From Kistimonas asteriae (GTDB lineage Bacteria > Pseudomonadota > Gammaproteobacteria > Pseudomonadales > Endozoicomonadaceae), in assembly GCF_018263925.1 (NCBI RefSeq), contig NZ_JAEVHF010000015.1, forward strand, positions 62,001-126,000: DNA of 64,000 bases, in the 5' to 3' direction. The notes below the pieces were generated by a model. That model was given only the letters and a program-made list of their open reading frames with translations, was not told where the DNA came from and did not search any database. A program made the position numbers and the translations under genes. Within the stretch, counting starts at the first letter, position 1. Every line of letters begins with the position of its first letter. Below, piece by piece: positions 17,452-26,455 of this stretch.

Positions 17452-17985
17452 TCAATAGCTACAGAGGCTGAAGCTGGGAATGCCTTCCGCGTCGAGGCGT
17501 TTTGACCCACCGAGTGCCGGAAGATCAATGATGGCAGCCGCTTCGACCGGCTCAGCACCCAGTCGGCGACAGAGTCGGGCTGCAGCGCAAAGGGTCCCGC
17601 CCGTGGCAATCAGGTCATCCGCTAAAAGCAGGCGATCACCCTTTTTCAGTGCGTCCGTGTGAATTTCGAGTGCGGCTGAACCGTACTCCAGTTCATACTC
17701 TTCGCGAATCACATCATAGGGTAGTTTTCCGGGCTTTCTGAAAATGACGAGTGGCAGACCCAGTTTGCAGGCCAGTGGTGAGCCAACCAGAAAGCCACGT
17801 GCGTCCAGTGCACCGATATGCGTGATAGCCTGGCCCTGGTAGCGTTCGGCCAGGGTGTCGATGATCATTTGTGTCCCTTTTGGGGACTGAAACAGTGGCG
17901 TGATATCGCGAAATGTCACGCCGGGTTCAGGCCAGTTGGGTATGGCCCGAATCAGGGAGTGGAGCAGTTGCTGGTCAAAAACCAT
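17452..17985 (-). CDS. apt: Adenine phosphoribosyltransferase
   Basis: A 177-residue Apt, matching the family from MVFDQ through the C-terminus. It converts adenine and PRPP to AMP in purine salvage. The PRPP-binding motif is LLADDLIATGGTL (about 124-136), and the N-terminal IPNWPEPGVTFRDITPL and the GALDARGFLVGSPLA loop are family hallmarks. It follows anr by 23 bases on the same strand, so the two may share a transcript. I recall the same apt-anr-hemN neighbourhood in Pseudomonas. Confidence 0.95.
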   Translation of the reverse strand: MVFDQQLLHSLIRAIPNWPEPGVTFRDITPLFQSPKGTQMIIDTLAERYQGQAITHIGALDARGFLVGSPLACKLGLPLVIFRKPGKLPYDVIREEYELEYGSAALEIHTDALKKGDRLLLADDLIATGGTLCAAARLCRRLGAEPVEAAAIIDLPALGGSKRLDAEGIPSFSLCSY

Positions 17986-18008
17986 CAGAGCTTGAATCCT
18001 GCGGTGGG

Positions 18009-18767
18009 TTACTGAATGTTGACAATGTCCTGGTGTTCAACAAGCTTGCCACCGGCCAGGGCACACAGTTCCATGGCGTTGGTGATCTCAATCTCTTTGC
18101 CGTTGGCGTTGATCAGGCCGTTTTTCTGGAAACGGGTGAACACACGGCTGACAGTTTCTACCGCCAGGCCCAGGTAGTTGCCCATTTCGTTGCGGGACAT
18201 CGACAGGCGGAAAGACTGCGATGAAAAGCCGCGGCGACGGAACCGGCTGGCCAGGTTGATCAGGAATGTGGCGATCCGTTCGTCCGCGTTTTTCTTCGAT
18301 AGCAGCAATTTCATCTGCTGGTCTTCGCGGATTTTACGACACATGATGCGCATCAGCTGACGACGCAACTCAGGGTAGTCGTCGGACAGCTTTTCCAGGC
18401 GATCAAACGGAATCTCGCAGACCATGGTGGTTTCAATGGCTTGGGCAGACACCGGGTAAGCCTCCGTGTCAAGACCGCTGAGACCCACCAATTCACTGGG
18501 CAGGTAGAAGCCCGTGATCTGCTCTTCGCCTTCGTTGGTGGCTGTGTAGGTTTTCAGTGCGCCGGAGCGTACTGCATAGACACTGTGAAAGGGATCGCCT
18601 TCGAGGAACAGGTGCTCGCCTTTTTTCAGCGGACGTCCTCGCTTGATGATCCTGTCAAGTTCATCAATATCTTCAATTTTCAGCGCCAGTGGCAGGCAGA
18701 GCTGACTCAGGCTGCAGTCTCTGCAGGCCACATGAGTCACTTGCCGCACATTCAGCTTGGACACCAT
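18009..18767 (-). CDS. anr: FNR/Anr oxygen-sensing transcription regulator
   Basis: A 252-residue Crp/Fnr regulator with every feature of an oxygen-sensing FNR: an N-terminal cysteine cluster C15-x2-C18-x5-C24, a fourth Cys at 117, a cyclic-nucleotide-type effector domain, a dimer helix and a C-terminal helix-turn-helix. The recognition helix holds E204-TV-S207-R208, the ExxSR pattern that reads TTGAT half-sites. It would bind a 4Fe-4S cluster and switch genes on at low oxygen. I start at ATG 18767 with AGGGG upstream; the frame runs to 18875. It lies between hemN and apt. Targets likely include hemN and the cbb3 genes in this window. Confidence 0.95.
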   Translation of the reverse strand: MVSKLNVRQVTHVACRDCSLSQLCLPLALKIEDIDELDRIIKRGRPLKKGEHLFLEGDPFHSVYAVRSGALKTYTATNEGEEQITGFYLPSELVGLSGLDTEAYPVSAQAIETTMVCEIPFDRLEKLSDDYPELRRQLMRIMCRKIREDQQMKLLLSKKNADERIATFLINLASRFRRRGFSSQSFRLSMSRNEMGNYLGLAVETVSRVFTRFQKNGLINANGKEIEITNAMELCALAGGKLVEHQDIVNIQ

Positions 18768-18875
18768 ACAGAAGAACCCCTGTGAACCGGTGGGTGTAAA
18801 AGTCGTTGCGGCCGTATTGTAGGGGATTCTCCTGACAAGTTTAAGACTGTGAGGATACGTATCTGAATGTTTCAT

Positions 18876-18920
18876 GAAAAAAAGCCGGTTTCAACGTCAG
18901 TAAAAACGTGAAACCGGCTT
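18876..18920 (-). terminator. Rho-independent terminator after hemN
   Basis: Read on the minus strand, a 12-bp stem (AAGCCGGTTTCA at 18920-18909 pairing with TGAAACCGGCTT at 18893-18882) is followed by a run of seven T. It ends the hemN transcript before the anr promoter region. Confidence 0.93.
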
Positions 18921-18943
18921 GTATGCAAGTGGTTAAGCAGGAA

Positions 18944-20326
18944 TTAGATGACCCGTGAGAAGCGCTGGACCTCCGCCACCTGTTGATAGGTGTCAAATTG
19001 CATACAGATATTGCGGATCAACAGTCTCCCGCGGGGTTCGACGACAATGCTCTGCTTATCCATTCGTATAAGGCCATCTGTGGCCATGGTGCTCAGTTTG
19101 TTGATGGCATCCGCGAAATAGTCATGGAAGCGGATGCCGAACTTTTCTTCAATGGGCTTGGTATCCAGTCGGAAGTGACAAATTAGCTGATTGATAACCG
19201 CGCTGCGGATACGGTCGTCCTCGTTCATCAATAAACCGCGGCGAATGGCCAGCTTGCCATTGTTGATCCGGCTGGTGTATTCCTCCATGTTCGCATGGTT
19301 CTGGGCATAGACATTGCCGACGCGGCTGATGGAAGACACGCCCATGCCAATCAGATCGCACTGGCTGTGTGTCGTGTATCCCTGGAAGTTTCTGTGCAGG
19401 GAACCTTTTTCCTGTGCCAGGGCAAGGTTGTCATCAGGTAGTGCGAAGTGATCCATGCCGATATAGACGTAACCGGCATCAAGCAGGCGCGTAATCGTGT
19501 TTTCAAGAATGGCCAGTTTTTCCTGCGGGCTGGGCAAGTCTTCACTGTTGATGCGCCGTTGAGGCATAAAACGGTCGGGCATGTGGGCATAGTTGAAAAC
19601 AGACAACCGGTCCGGGCGGATTTCAATCACTTTATCAACGGTTTCCATGAAGCTGGCGCAGCTCTGGAAGGGCAGACCGTAGATGAGATCAATGTTGATA
19701 GACTTGAATGTCAGCGCCCGGGCAGCATCAATGACATCCCGGGTTTCTTCTTCGCTTTGAACCCGGTTGACGGCCTGCTGAACGGTGGGATTGAAATCCT
19801 GTACACCGATACTGATCCGGTTGAAGCCGAGCGAGCGCAGGTGGCCAATGGTGCTCCAGTCCGCTTCCCGGGGATCAATTTCTATGGAGTAATCACCAAA
19901 ATCACCGCTGACCAGATTGAAGTGCTTGGCGGTTTTGTCCATCAGTGCCTGCATCTGGGTCGGATTCAGGAAGGTAGGCGTGCCGCCGCCCCAGTGGAGT
20001 TGTTCAACAGCCTGGTCGTGTCCCATCAGGGCAGACTGCATTTCAATTTCATGGAACAGTGACTGCAAATAAGGTTCGGCATGCTCGCGGCGTTTGGTGA
20101 CGACCTTGTTGCACCCGCAGTAGTAGCAGACCCGGGCGCAAAACGGAATATGGAAGTAGAGTGACAGTGGGCGCCGGGCGGTGGCGCTGTCGGCGGCTGC
20201 AGCATGGTAGGCATCAACGCCGAAATTGTCCGCAAACTGCAAAGCAGTCGGATAGGATGTGTAGCGAGGTCCCGTCTGATCGTAACGTTTGATCAGTTCG
20301 AGATCCCATATCAGTTCGGTTGCCAT
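18944..20326 (-). CDS. hemN: Oxygen-independent coproporphyrinogen III oxidase
   Basis: A 460-residue radical-SAM enzyme matching HemN across its length. The cluster-binding motif is C63-x3-C67-x2-C70 within HIPFCARVCYYCGCNK, with GGGTPTFL and the C-terminal HemN domain also recognisable. It makes protoporphyrinogen IX without oxygen, so heme can be built under low oxygen. A perfect FNR/Anr box upstream (see promoter) suggests Anr control. It ends at a strong terminator before anr. I recall hemN next to the cco genes in Pseudomonas; here about 28 kb of other genes lie between. Confidence 0.96.
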   Translation of the reverse strand: MATELIWDLELIKRYDQTGPRYTSYPTALQFADNFGVDAYHAAAADSATARRPLSLYFHIPFCARVCYYCGCNKVVTKRREHAEPYLQSLFHEIEMQSALMGHDQAVEQLHWGGGTPTFLNPTQMQALMDKTAKHFNLVSGDFGDYSIEIDPREADWSTIGHLRSLGFNRISIGVQDFNPTVQQAVNRVQSEEETRDVIDAARALTFKSINIDLIYGLPFQSCASFMETVDKVIEIRPDRLSVFNYAHMPDRFMPQRRINSEDLPSPQEKLAILENTITRLLDAGYVYIGMDHFALPDDNLALAQEKGSLHRNFQGYTTHSQCDLIGMGVSSISRVGNVYAQNHANMEEYTSRINNGKLAIRRGLLMNEDDRIRSAVINQLICHFRLDTKPIEEKFGIRFHDYFADAINKLSTMATDGLIRMDKQSIVVEPRGRLLIRNICMQFDTYQQVAEVQRFSRVI

Positions 20327-20440
20327 GCTCTTTACCCTGATCTTGTAATGGTTCCGGCCCTATCCTCTGGTTGTCGTATAGAATAGGCGTGTGGCTGACG
20401 GTCGCCGGTTATTTTGCGCAGCTGTATTGCACAAAATACT

Positions 20441-20489
20441 GATTGACAATTTTAGTCGGATGCTGAGATTTCGAGTTGATATGTATCAA
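20441..20489 (-). promoter_or_regulatory. Anr/FNR-dependent promoter of hemN
   Basis: TTGATATGTATCAA (20476-20489) is a perfect FNR box (TTGAT-N4-ATCAA). On the minus strand, TAAAAT (20454-20449) sits where the -10 element should be if the box is centred at -41.5, giving a start near 20441 and a leader of about 115 bases before hemN. On the plus strand the fit to a -10 is poorer, so hemN is the likelier target than the deaminase gene. The rest of the hemN-deaminase gap (20327-20772) shows nothing else clear. Confidence 0.8.
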
Positions 20490-20772
20490 GAAGGCATTAA
20501 ATAATGTTTCGTTAGTGCGAGTGGAGGGCGAAAATAATCCTGTCAAATGCCTTTTATTCATACAAATAACATCTTTTCCCATAGTTTACGGTTGGATAAA
20601 CAGTATCGTCTATGCGGGAAAACCTGTCAGATTGTCGCTGAGTAAAGCTGTAAAAGACCGATTAATCAAATAGTTAACTGCTACGCTTCTGTGCCAAGGT
20701 TGTATCATGACCACTGTATGAGTGGCATTCGCACTGATTTCGTTCACTAAGCGCGTCGTAGAGTGATTGTTT

Positions 20773-21795
20773 ATGCATGAATTCATTGCTGGCTTACCCA
20801 AAGCAGAACTGCATGTGCATCTGGAAGGGACGCTGGAACCTGAGCATTGCCTTGCATTAGCGCAGCGGAACGGTATTCCTCTAGAGCACAAAACGCCGGA
20901 AGCGTTGATTCGATCCTATGATTTCTGTGATTTACCCTCTTTCCTCAAGGTTTATTATTCGGGGATACGCGTCCTTGTCACCGAGTTGGATTTTTTTGAG
21001 CTGGCATTCCGCTATTTTCAACGGGCAGCCTCCGACGGGGTTGTCTATGTTGAAGCATTTTTTGATCCCCAGGCTCACACTGTGCGTGGTATTCCTTTTG
21101 AGGTGATGATGAACGGCATTCACCGGGCGCAATGCGAGGCAAGAGCGGTGTTAGGTCTTGAATCCAATCTGATCTTGTGTTTTCTCCGGGATCAGAGCGC
21201 AGAAAGTGCCGCTGAACACCTGGCGATGAGTGTGCCATTCCGAGAGTGGATTGTGGGCGTTGGATTGGATTCGGATGAAAAAAACAACCCGCCATCGAAA
21301 TTTGTAACGGTCTTTGCGGATGCGCATGCTCAGGGATATAAGTTAACGATGCACTGCGATGTCAATCAGATGAATACACTCGACCATATCCGGGAATGTC
21401 TGGATCTGATCAAGGTCGATCGAATTGATCATGGATTAAATTGCCTGGAAGACGAGCAACTTTGCAATGCACTCGTTGAACGCGGGATTGGCTTAACGAT
21501 TTGTCCGGTGTCAAATCGGTTTGTCGTGCAATCATTGACCAGTGATGCAATCAGAACCATGTTGCGCAAAGGGATAAAGGTTACGGTTAATTCTGATGAT
21601 CCAGCCTATTTTCGTGCTTATATCAATGAGAATTTAATGGCGTTGATTGATGAAGCCGGTTTCACAAAAGAAGAGATCAAGCAGTTGATGACGAATGCTT
21701 TTGAGATTGCGTGGTTACCAGACGCGCGTAAAGCCAGATATCTGCAGCAGCTTGAGCAATATGCTGCCAAATATGCGATAACCGATTTTTGTTGA
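20773..21795 (+). CDS. Adenosine/adenine deaminase-like protein (catalytic Glu replaced)
   Basis: A 341-residue protein of the adenosine deaminase superfamily, nearest in look to adenine deaminase: LPKAELHVHLEGTLEPE (metal His 14 and 16), the FFDPQAHTVRGIPFE segment, the second-half RIDHG (His 220) and SDDP (Asp 275-276). The motif that normally reads HAGE, with the catalytic Glu three residues after the metal His, here reads HCDV (H194 to V197). So the family is clear but the substrate and even activity are not. I start at ATG 20773, with GAGTGA upstream. A hairpin follows at 21819-21850. No symbol is given because the specificity is unknown. Confidence 0.8.
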   Translation: MHEFIAGLPKAELHVHLEGTLEPEHCLALAQRNGIPLEHKTPEALIRSYDFCDLPSFLKVYYSGIRVLVTELDFFELAFRYFQRAASDGVVYVEAFFDPQAHTVRGIPFEVMMNGIHRAQCEARAVLGLESNLILCFLRDQSAESAAEHLAMSVPFREWIVGVGLDSDEKNNPPSKFVTVFADAHAQGYKLTMHCDVNQMNTLDHIRECLDLIKVDRIDHGLNCLEDEQLCNALVERGIGLTICPVSNRFVVQSLTSDAIRTMLRKGIKVTVNSDDPAYFRAYINENLMALIDEAGFTKEEIKQLMTNAFEIAWLPDARKARYLQQLEQYAAKYAITDFC

Positions 21796-21818
21796 TGGGT
21801 TGATTCAGTGCTAACGAG

Positions 21819-21850
21819 GCATTCTGAGACCTTCACGGAACTCAGAATGC
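21819..21850. terminator. Terminator-like inverted repeat
   Basis: GCATTCTGAG (21819-21828) pairs perfectly with CTCAGAATGC (21841-21850) over a 12-base loop, between the deaminase gene and the convergent MFS gene. No T-run is visible on either side. Confidence 0.5.
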
Positions 21851-21935
21851 GGTACGTTGAATCAAGTGCTGACTAGGGTAGCGCACAGGGGCTTGCTATA
21901 AGATGGCTATTCACCATAAATAGGGTACTGTTCTC

Positions 21936-23129
21936 TCAGTGTGTCGCAGATGCTGTCTGCGTGACGGATCGGCCGCTTTTACGTTCCTGCATAAATATAA
22001 ACATAAGACCCAGGGTAGGGATCAGTGCCGCAGCGTAGGGAATAAACGCTGCTCCCAGTGTGCTGTCGACCACGACGCCACCAATAATACCTCCCAGTGC
22101 ATTGGCCAGATTAAAGGCAGAAATATTGGCCGTCGCGGCCAGTTCTGGTGCTGCCTGACCGTATTTCATGACACGCATTTGCATCGGTGGCACATTGGCG
22201 AATGAGACAACACCAAACACAAAGGCGGCGATGGGGAATGCCCATTGGATCGGCGATACAACGCCCAGTACAAGGAGTGACAGGATCATTGCCGCAGGCC
22301 AGCCTTTCAGGGCCTGGCTGAGATTCGTGTCAGCAGATTTACCCCCCAGGCTGTTACCCAGTACGAGGCCGAAACCTATCAGCACCAGCAGCCAGGTCAA
22401 TGATGAGCGATCATACCCGGCGACCTGTTCTGCGACAGGCGCTACATAGCCGTAGAATGTCATGAACCCGACCCAGCCCAATACTGTGATCGCCAGGCTT
22501 GCCAGAAGGTTTTTGTCCCTGAAAAGGGTCAGTTGGCTACGTATGTCGGCGTGAGTCTCAGGTCGTGGCTGTCGTGGAATCGCAAGCCACATTGCAAAGG
22601 TTGCGAGCACGCCGAGCATTGCCACGATAATGAATGTGGTGTTCCAGCCAAACTGATGGCCGATAAAGGCGCCGGCTGGGACTCCGAGGACATTGGCCAG
22701 CGTCAGGCCCGCAAACATCTGGCCGACGGCTCGCCCCGCAAGGGTGTCATCCACCAGGCGTGTGGCGACAACGGCACCGATACCGTAAAAAGGACCCTGG
22801 GTTAAACCGGACACGATACGACTAACCATGAGCATGGCATAGTTGGAACTGAATGCCGCCAGCAGGTTGCCGGCAATAAATAACCCCATTAAGCCGAGCA
22901 GTACATTACGTTTTTCAAAACGTGCGAGCCATAACGATAGAATGGGACCACCGATGACAATGGCCATGGCGTAGGCTGTGATCAGGTTACCGGCTTGGCC
23001 GGCAGTAATTGAGAGGCTGTCTGCCACGTCGGTTAATATGCCGGCAATGACAAATTCTGCGGTGCCAATCGCAAAGGCTGAGAGGGTTAATATCCATACC
23101 TGCAACGGCATCTGTTGTGAACGAGACAT
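21936..23129 (-). CDS. MFS transporter, DHA1-type efflux permease
   Basis: A 397-residue protein with about 12 hydrophobic spans. The opening QVWILTLSAFAIGTAEFVIAG matches the AraJ/YdhP-like DHA1 branch, and the loop LARFEKRNVLLG fits the MFS signature between helices 2 and 3. Such proteins pump sugars or small drugs out using the proton gradient. The substrate cannot be told from sequence. AAGGT precedes ATG 23129. It follows an SDR gene by 23 bases on the same strand and probably shares a transcript with it; an Old Yellow Enzyme gene lies further upstream. Confidence 0.88.
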   Translation of the reverse strand: MSRSQQMPLQVWILTLSAFAIGTAEFVIAGILTDVADSLSITAGQAGNLITAYAMAIVIGGPILSLWLARFEKRNVLLGLMGLFIAGNLLAAFSSNYAMLMVSRIVSGLTQGPFYGIGAVVATRLVDDTLAGRAVGQMFAGLTLANVLGVPAGAFIGHQFGWNTTFIIVAMLGVLATFAMWLAIPRQPRPETHADIRSQLTLFRDKNLLASLAITVLGWVGFMTFYGYVAPVAEQVAGYDRSSLTWLLVLIGFGLVLGNSLGGKSADTNLSQALKGWPAAMILSLLVLGVVSPIQWAFPIAAFVFGVVSFANVPPMQMRVMKYGQAAPELAATANISAFNLANALGGIIGGVVVDSTLGAAFIPYAAALIPTLGLMFIFMQERKSGRSVTQTASATH

Positions 23130-23152
23130 GAAATACCTTATTCCATAAATGA

Positions 23153-23824
23153 TTAATTGATTAATGCACCGCCGTCCAGATCAATGACGGTTCCGGTCAT
23201 GAATGCATTGTCCATGGCGAACAAATAGCCTTGAGCCAGCTCTTCAGGGCTGCCTACCTTGCCTGCTGGTAGTGTCTGTGCAGCATTGGAGAACATGGTC
23301 TGACGAGCATCGCTATCCATTTCTGCATAGGCTTCAGTGTTGGTTAATCCCGGGCTTACGGTATTGACGCGTATTGGGGATAATTCTTTGGCAAGAACTT
23401 TTGCAGCACCCTCAATGGCTGCATTCATTGCTGTTTTGACGTAGGTGCCTGCGACAGTCCGACGTGATAGGAAGCCTGATGTAAAGGTTATCGAGCCACC
23501 CGGACGGAGATATTTTGTTGACTCTCTGGCGATTGCGATACTGCCCCAGAATTTTGTGTCAAAAGCACTTTTGGCACGAGACAGCGCAACTTCGCTGACA
23601 AATCCTGAGGGGGCCGATGAGCCCGCTGTAATGACCAGGTGGTCAAATGGACCAAAGGCTTCCAGATAATGTGTAATGCTTGAACTGTCAGTGATGTTGA
23701 GTCCTGTAGCACGACTGGCAGCGGTGACCGATGCGCCGCGAGCTTCCAGTGCTTTAGTAATCGCTTTTCCTATGCCTGATGTACCACCAACCACCAGGTA
23801 CTTAAGTTTGTGTTGTTCTGACAT
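23153..23824 (-). CDS. SDR-family protein with altered active site
   Basis: A 223-residue Rossmann-fold short-chain dehydrogenase-like protein: the cofactor motif is GGTSGIG (13-19), followed by NITDSSSI, the VITAG strand, and the C-terminal RVNTVSPGLTNTEAY. The canonical Tyr-x3-Lys pair appears changed: where Y and K are expected I read K130 and N134, with Tyr 128 just before. It may still act as a reductase in an atypical way, or serve another role. The start at ATG 23824 has GGAGA seven bases upstream; the longer frame to 23878 is not supported. It lies upstream of the MFS gene. Confidence 0.8.
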   Translation of the reverse strand: MSEQHKLKYLVVGGTSGIGKAITKALEARGASVTAASRATGLNITDSSSITHYLEAFGPFDHLVITAGSSAPSGFVSEVALSRAKSAFDTKFWGSIAIARESTKYLRPGGSITFTSGFLSRRTVAGTYVKTAMNAAIEGAAKVLAKELSPIRVNTVSPGLTNTEAYAEMDSDARQTMFSNAAQTLPAGKVGSPEELAQGYLFAMDNAFMTGTVIDLDGGALIN

Positions 23825-24091
23825 GACATTTCTCCAATTTTGACTTGCCAGAAACAATAGAGGGGGTGGTTCTATCAAACAATAACTGCAAAAATAAAAT
23901 GATATTTTGAAATATATGAATAATTGAACCGTGCATTATGGAAATGCGCCTCCTATAGAAAGCGCATGATAAAAATGTGTATAAGCGTGTTCACGCCCTG
24001 TGAATTAGGCGGCTAACGCTATAAATGACGATTTTTACTAATCGACATCGTATTGCTGATGTTGGTGAGTGTTGTCTTATATAGGCACGGC

Positions 24092-25198
24092 CTAGGCGCT
24101 TTTTGAGTAGACAGGATAGTCGGTGTAGCCTTGCTCATTACCCCCAAACAAGGTTGTCGGATCGGTGATGCCATGGAGGGGCAAGTCATGTGACAACCGG
24201 TAAGGCAGGTCTGGGTTGGCAATGAATTTACGGCCGAATGCGATGCAATCGACCAAGCCTTTCTGAATCAGGTCAAGACCTGAAGCTTTGTTATAATTAC
24301 CGGCTACAATAATGCTGCCATCAAAGTATGTACGGAGTGTTTCCCTGAAGGTTGTTGTAACAACCGGTGCATCGTCCCAGTCAGCTTCTGCCAGGTGAAT
24401 ATAGGCAATACCTGCCCGGTTAAACTGTTTTGCAGCCAGTAGTATGGTAGTGATGGCTTCACTGTCGTCCATCCCGCGTTGTGTAATGAATGGAGCAAGT
24501 CGGATACCCACTTTTTTGGATCCGATGGCATCACTGACAGTCTTGACAATTTCACTCGCAAAACGAATACGGTTTTCAGCCGAACCCCCATAGATATCTG
24601 TTCGTTTGTTTGAGGTCCGGCGTAGGAACTGATCAATCAGATAGCCGTTACCCGCATGAATCTCAACCCCGTCGAAGCCCGCTTCCACGGCATTCAGCGC
24701 AGCCTGTCGGTAATCCTGAACAATACTCTGGATCTCATCAACGGATAACGCGCGAGGTGTAGGGCAGTCTACCATGCGTCCGATACCGTCTTCTCCCACC
24801 ATCCATACCTGGGCATCGGGCGCCAGGGCTGAGGGAGCGACGGTCTGACCATCAGCATGAAAAGAGGAGTGTGACATACGTCCTACATGCCAGAGTTGCA
24901 TAAAGATTCTGCCGCCTGCCTGATGTACAGCCTTGGTCGTAAGCTTCCATCCTTCAATCTGTTCCTGGGAATAAATACCAGGAGTGAACGAATAACCTTT
25001 GCCCTGCGGCGATATCTGGGTGGCTTCACTGACAATCAGTCCTGCACTGGCCCGTTGGGCGTAATAGGTTGCCATTAGCGCGGTTGGTATATCACCCGGC
25101 TGCTGGGTACGGGAACGGGTCATAGTCGCCATGATCACACGATTGGGAAGTGAGAGTGACCCCACTCGGGCAGGCCGCATTAATAGATCGCTAGGCAT
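24092..25198 (-). CDS. Old Yellow Enzyme family alkene reductase (NemA-like)
   Basis: A 368-residue FMN-binding flavoprotein of the OYE family, the type that reduces activated double bonds (enones, nitro-olefins, N-ethylmaleimide) with NAD(P)H. Hallmarks include LPNRVIMATMTRSR at the start, the LWHVGRMSH segment, the active-site region FDGVEIHAGNGYLIDQFL, SAENRIRF and the C-terminal DCIAFGRKFIANPDLP. I start at ATG 25198; the frame runs to 25240 without a ribosome binding site. It lies head-to-head with a LysR gene, which probably controls it, and upstream of the SDR and MFS genes. Confidence 0.92.
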   Translation of the reverse strand: MPSDLLMRPARVGSLSLPNRVIMATMTRSRTQQPGDIPTALMATYYAQRASAGLIVSEATQISPQGKGYSFTPGIYSQEQIEGWKLTTKAVHQAGGRIFMQLWHVGRMSHSSFHADGQTVAPSALAPDAQVWMVGEDGIGRMVDCPTPRALSVDEIQSIVQDYRQAALNAVEAGFDGVEIHAGNGYLIDQFLRRTSNKRTDIYGGSAENRIRFASEIVKTVSDAIGSKKVGIRLAPFITQRGMDDSEAITTILLAAKQFNRAGIAYIHLAEADWDDAPVVTTTFRETLRTYFDGSIIVAGNYNKASGLDLIQKGLVDCIAFGRKFIANPDLPYRLSHDLPLHGITDPTTLFGGNEQGYTDYPVYSKSA

Positions 25199-25448
25199 TG
25201 TTCTACTCGATGCTTGACAGTAATGATCCATAGAGCCCAATGAAAACTAGCTCTATTGCTTGGACTCACAGGTATAGCTGGGAATATCTATTGGCTTTCA
25301 TTCTGATCAAACACTGAATAATGCGCATTAAACCAAGATCCATAGCCAACCAGCATTTCCTGCAAGTGGTTTTTATCAGTATGAGATGTTGTTGAGCGTT
25401 TTATAATTGATGGTTTGGTGAAGGTTTCATTCAGAAATAGTGAATAAT

Positions 25449-26366
25449 ATGGCGCAGATTGATGATATGGCCTTGTTTGTACAGGTGGTCAAGTCCGATG
25501 GACTCGCCGCTGCAGGACGTAAGTTGGGTTTGTCCCCTGCCAGCATGACCGCACGGATTAACAAGCTTGAACTACGCTATCAGACTCGGCTGCTCAGTCG
25601 AAACACCCGCAGTATTGCCCTGACGGAAGAAGGCGAACGTTTTTATCAGGGTTGTTTACGCATAGTGGAGGAAATGGCCGCTATAGAAGCAAGTCTTAAG
25701 GGAACTGATGATCAGCTGACGGGGTCATTACGTATTACGGCAGCATCGGATTTTGGCAGGCATTATGTTGCTCCTGCCGTGGCTGATTTTGTGAAGCTGC
25801 ATCCTGATGTGACGCCTTGTTTGTATTTAACCGATGGGTTGGTCAAGCTGGTTGAAGACAGGCTGGATCTTGCCATTCGTTTTGGCAACCTGCCTGACAG
25901 TAACCTGATCGCGAAACCATTGATTGATAATTATCGTGTGTTATGTGCATCACCAGACTACCTGTCCCGTTGCGGTTTACCAGAGCATCCTTCGGATTTG
26001 TTGAATCACCGTTGTCTGGTAATGGAGCGTATGGGGCAGTTGCTCAATGAATGGTTTTTTCATGATGAAACAGACTTTTCCCTCAAGGTTCAGCCTGCGA
26101 TGGTATGTTCCGATGGTGAGATGATTCGGCAGTGGGCGCTGGATGGCTGTGGGATTGCTTTGAAATCGTATGTCGACGTCATGCGTGACATCAAAATGGG
26201 AAAACTCATCCCGGTACTGGAGGGAAAAATCAGAGATTTTAACCCTAATGATATTGACACTATTGGTCTGCAAATAATCTATCCCAGTCGTAAGTATCAA
26301 CCCAGACAGGTAAAAGCATTTATTGAATATCTGGAAGATTGGATAAAAAAAGCATTAGAGGATTAG
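25449..26366 (+). CDS. LysR-family transcription regulator
   Basis: A 305-residue LysR regulator: the N-terminal winged helix-turn-helix (about 1-60, including RKLGLSPASMTARINKLE) and an effector domain over the rest, of the CrgA-like branch found next to oxidoreductase genes. ATG 25449 is used; GTG 25440 in the same frame is possible, and neither has a good ribosome binding site. TATAAT at 25402-25407 could be its -10 element. By arrangement it likely senses an electrophile or aromatic compound and controls the divergent OYE, SDR and MFS genes; this is inference from position. Confidence 0.92.
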   Translation: MAQIDDMALFVQVVKSDGLAAAGRKLGLSPASMTARINKLELRYQTRLLSRNTRSIALTEEGERFYQGCLRIVEEMAAIEASLKGTDDQLTGSLRITAASDFGRHYVAPAVADFVKLHPDVTPCLYLTDGLVKLVEDRLDLAIRFGNLPDSNLIAKPLIDNYRVLCASPDYLSRCGLPEHPSDLLNHRCLVMERMGQLLNEWFFHDETDFSLKVQPAMVCSDGEMIRQWALDGCGIALKSYVDVMRDIKMGKLIPVLEGKIRDFNPNDIDTIGLQIIYPSRKYQPRQVKAFIEYLEDWIKKALED

Positions 26367-26455
26367 CGGCTGATTCTGACTCCGTACTATATAGAACAAC
26401 TGCCTTTCAATATGTTCTGCTTGAAATTGTGTTCTTATTGTCTGGAGATTATGCC

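Noticed and set aside
20476..20673. 65-codon plus-strand ORF upstream of the deaminase gene
   Set aside because: It starts within the FNR box, has no ribosome binding site and no recognisable protein features.
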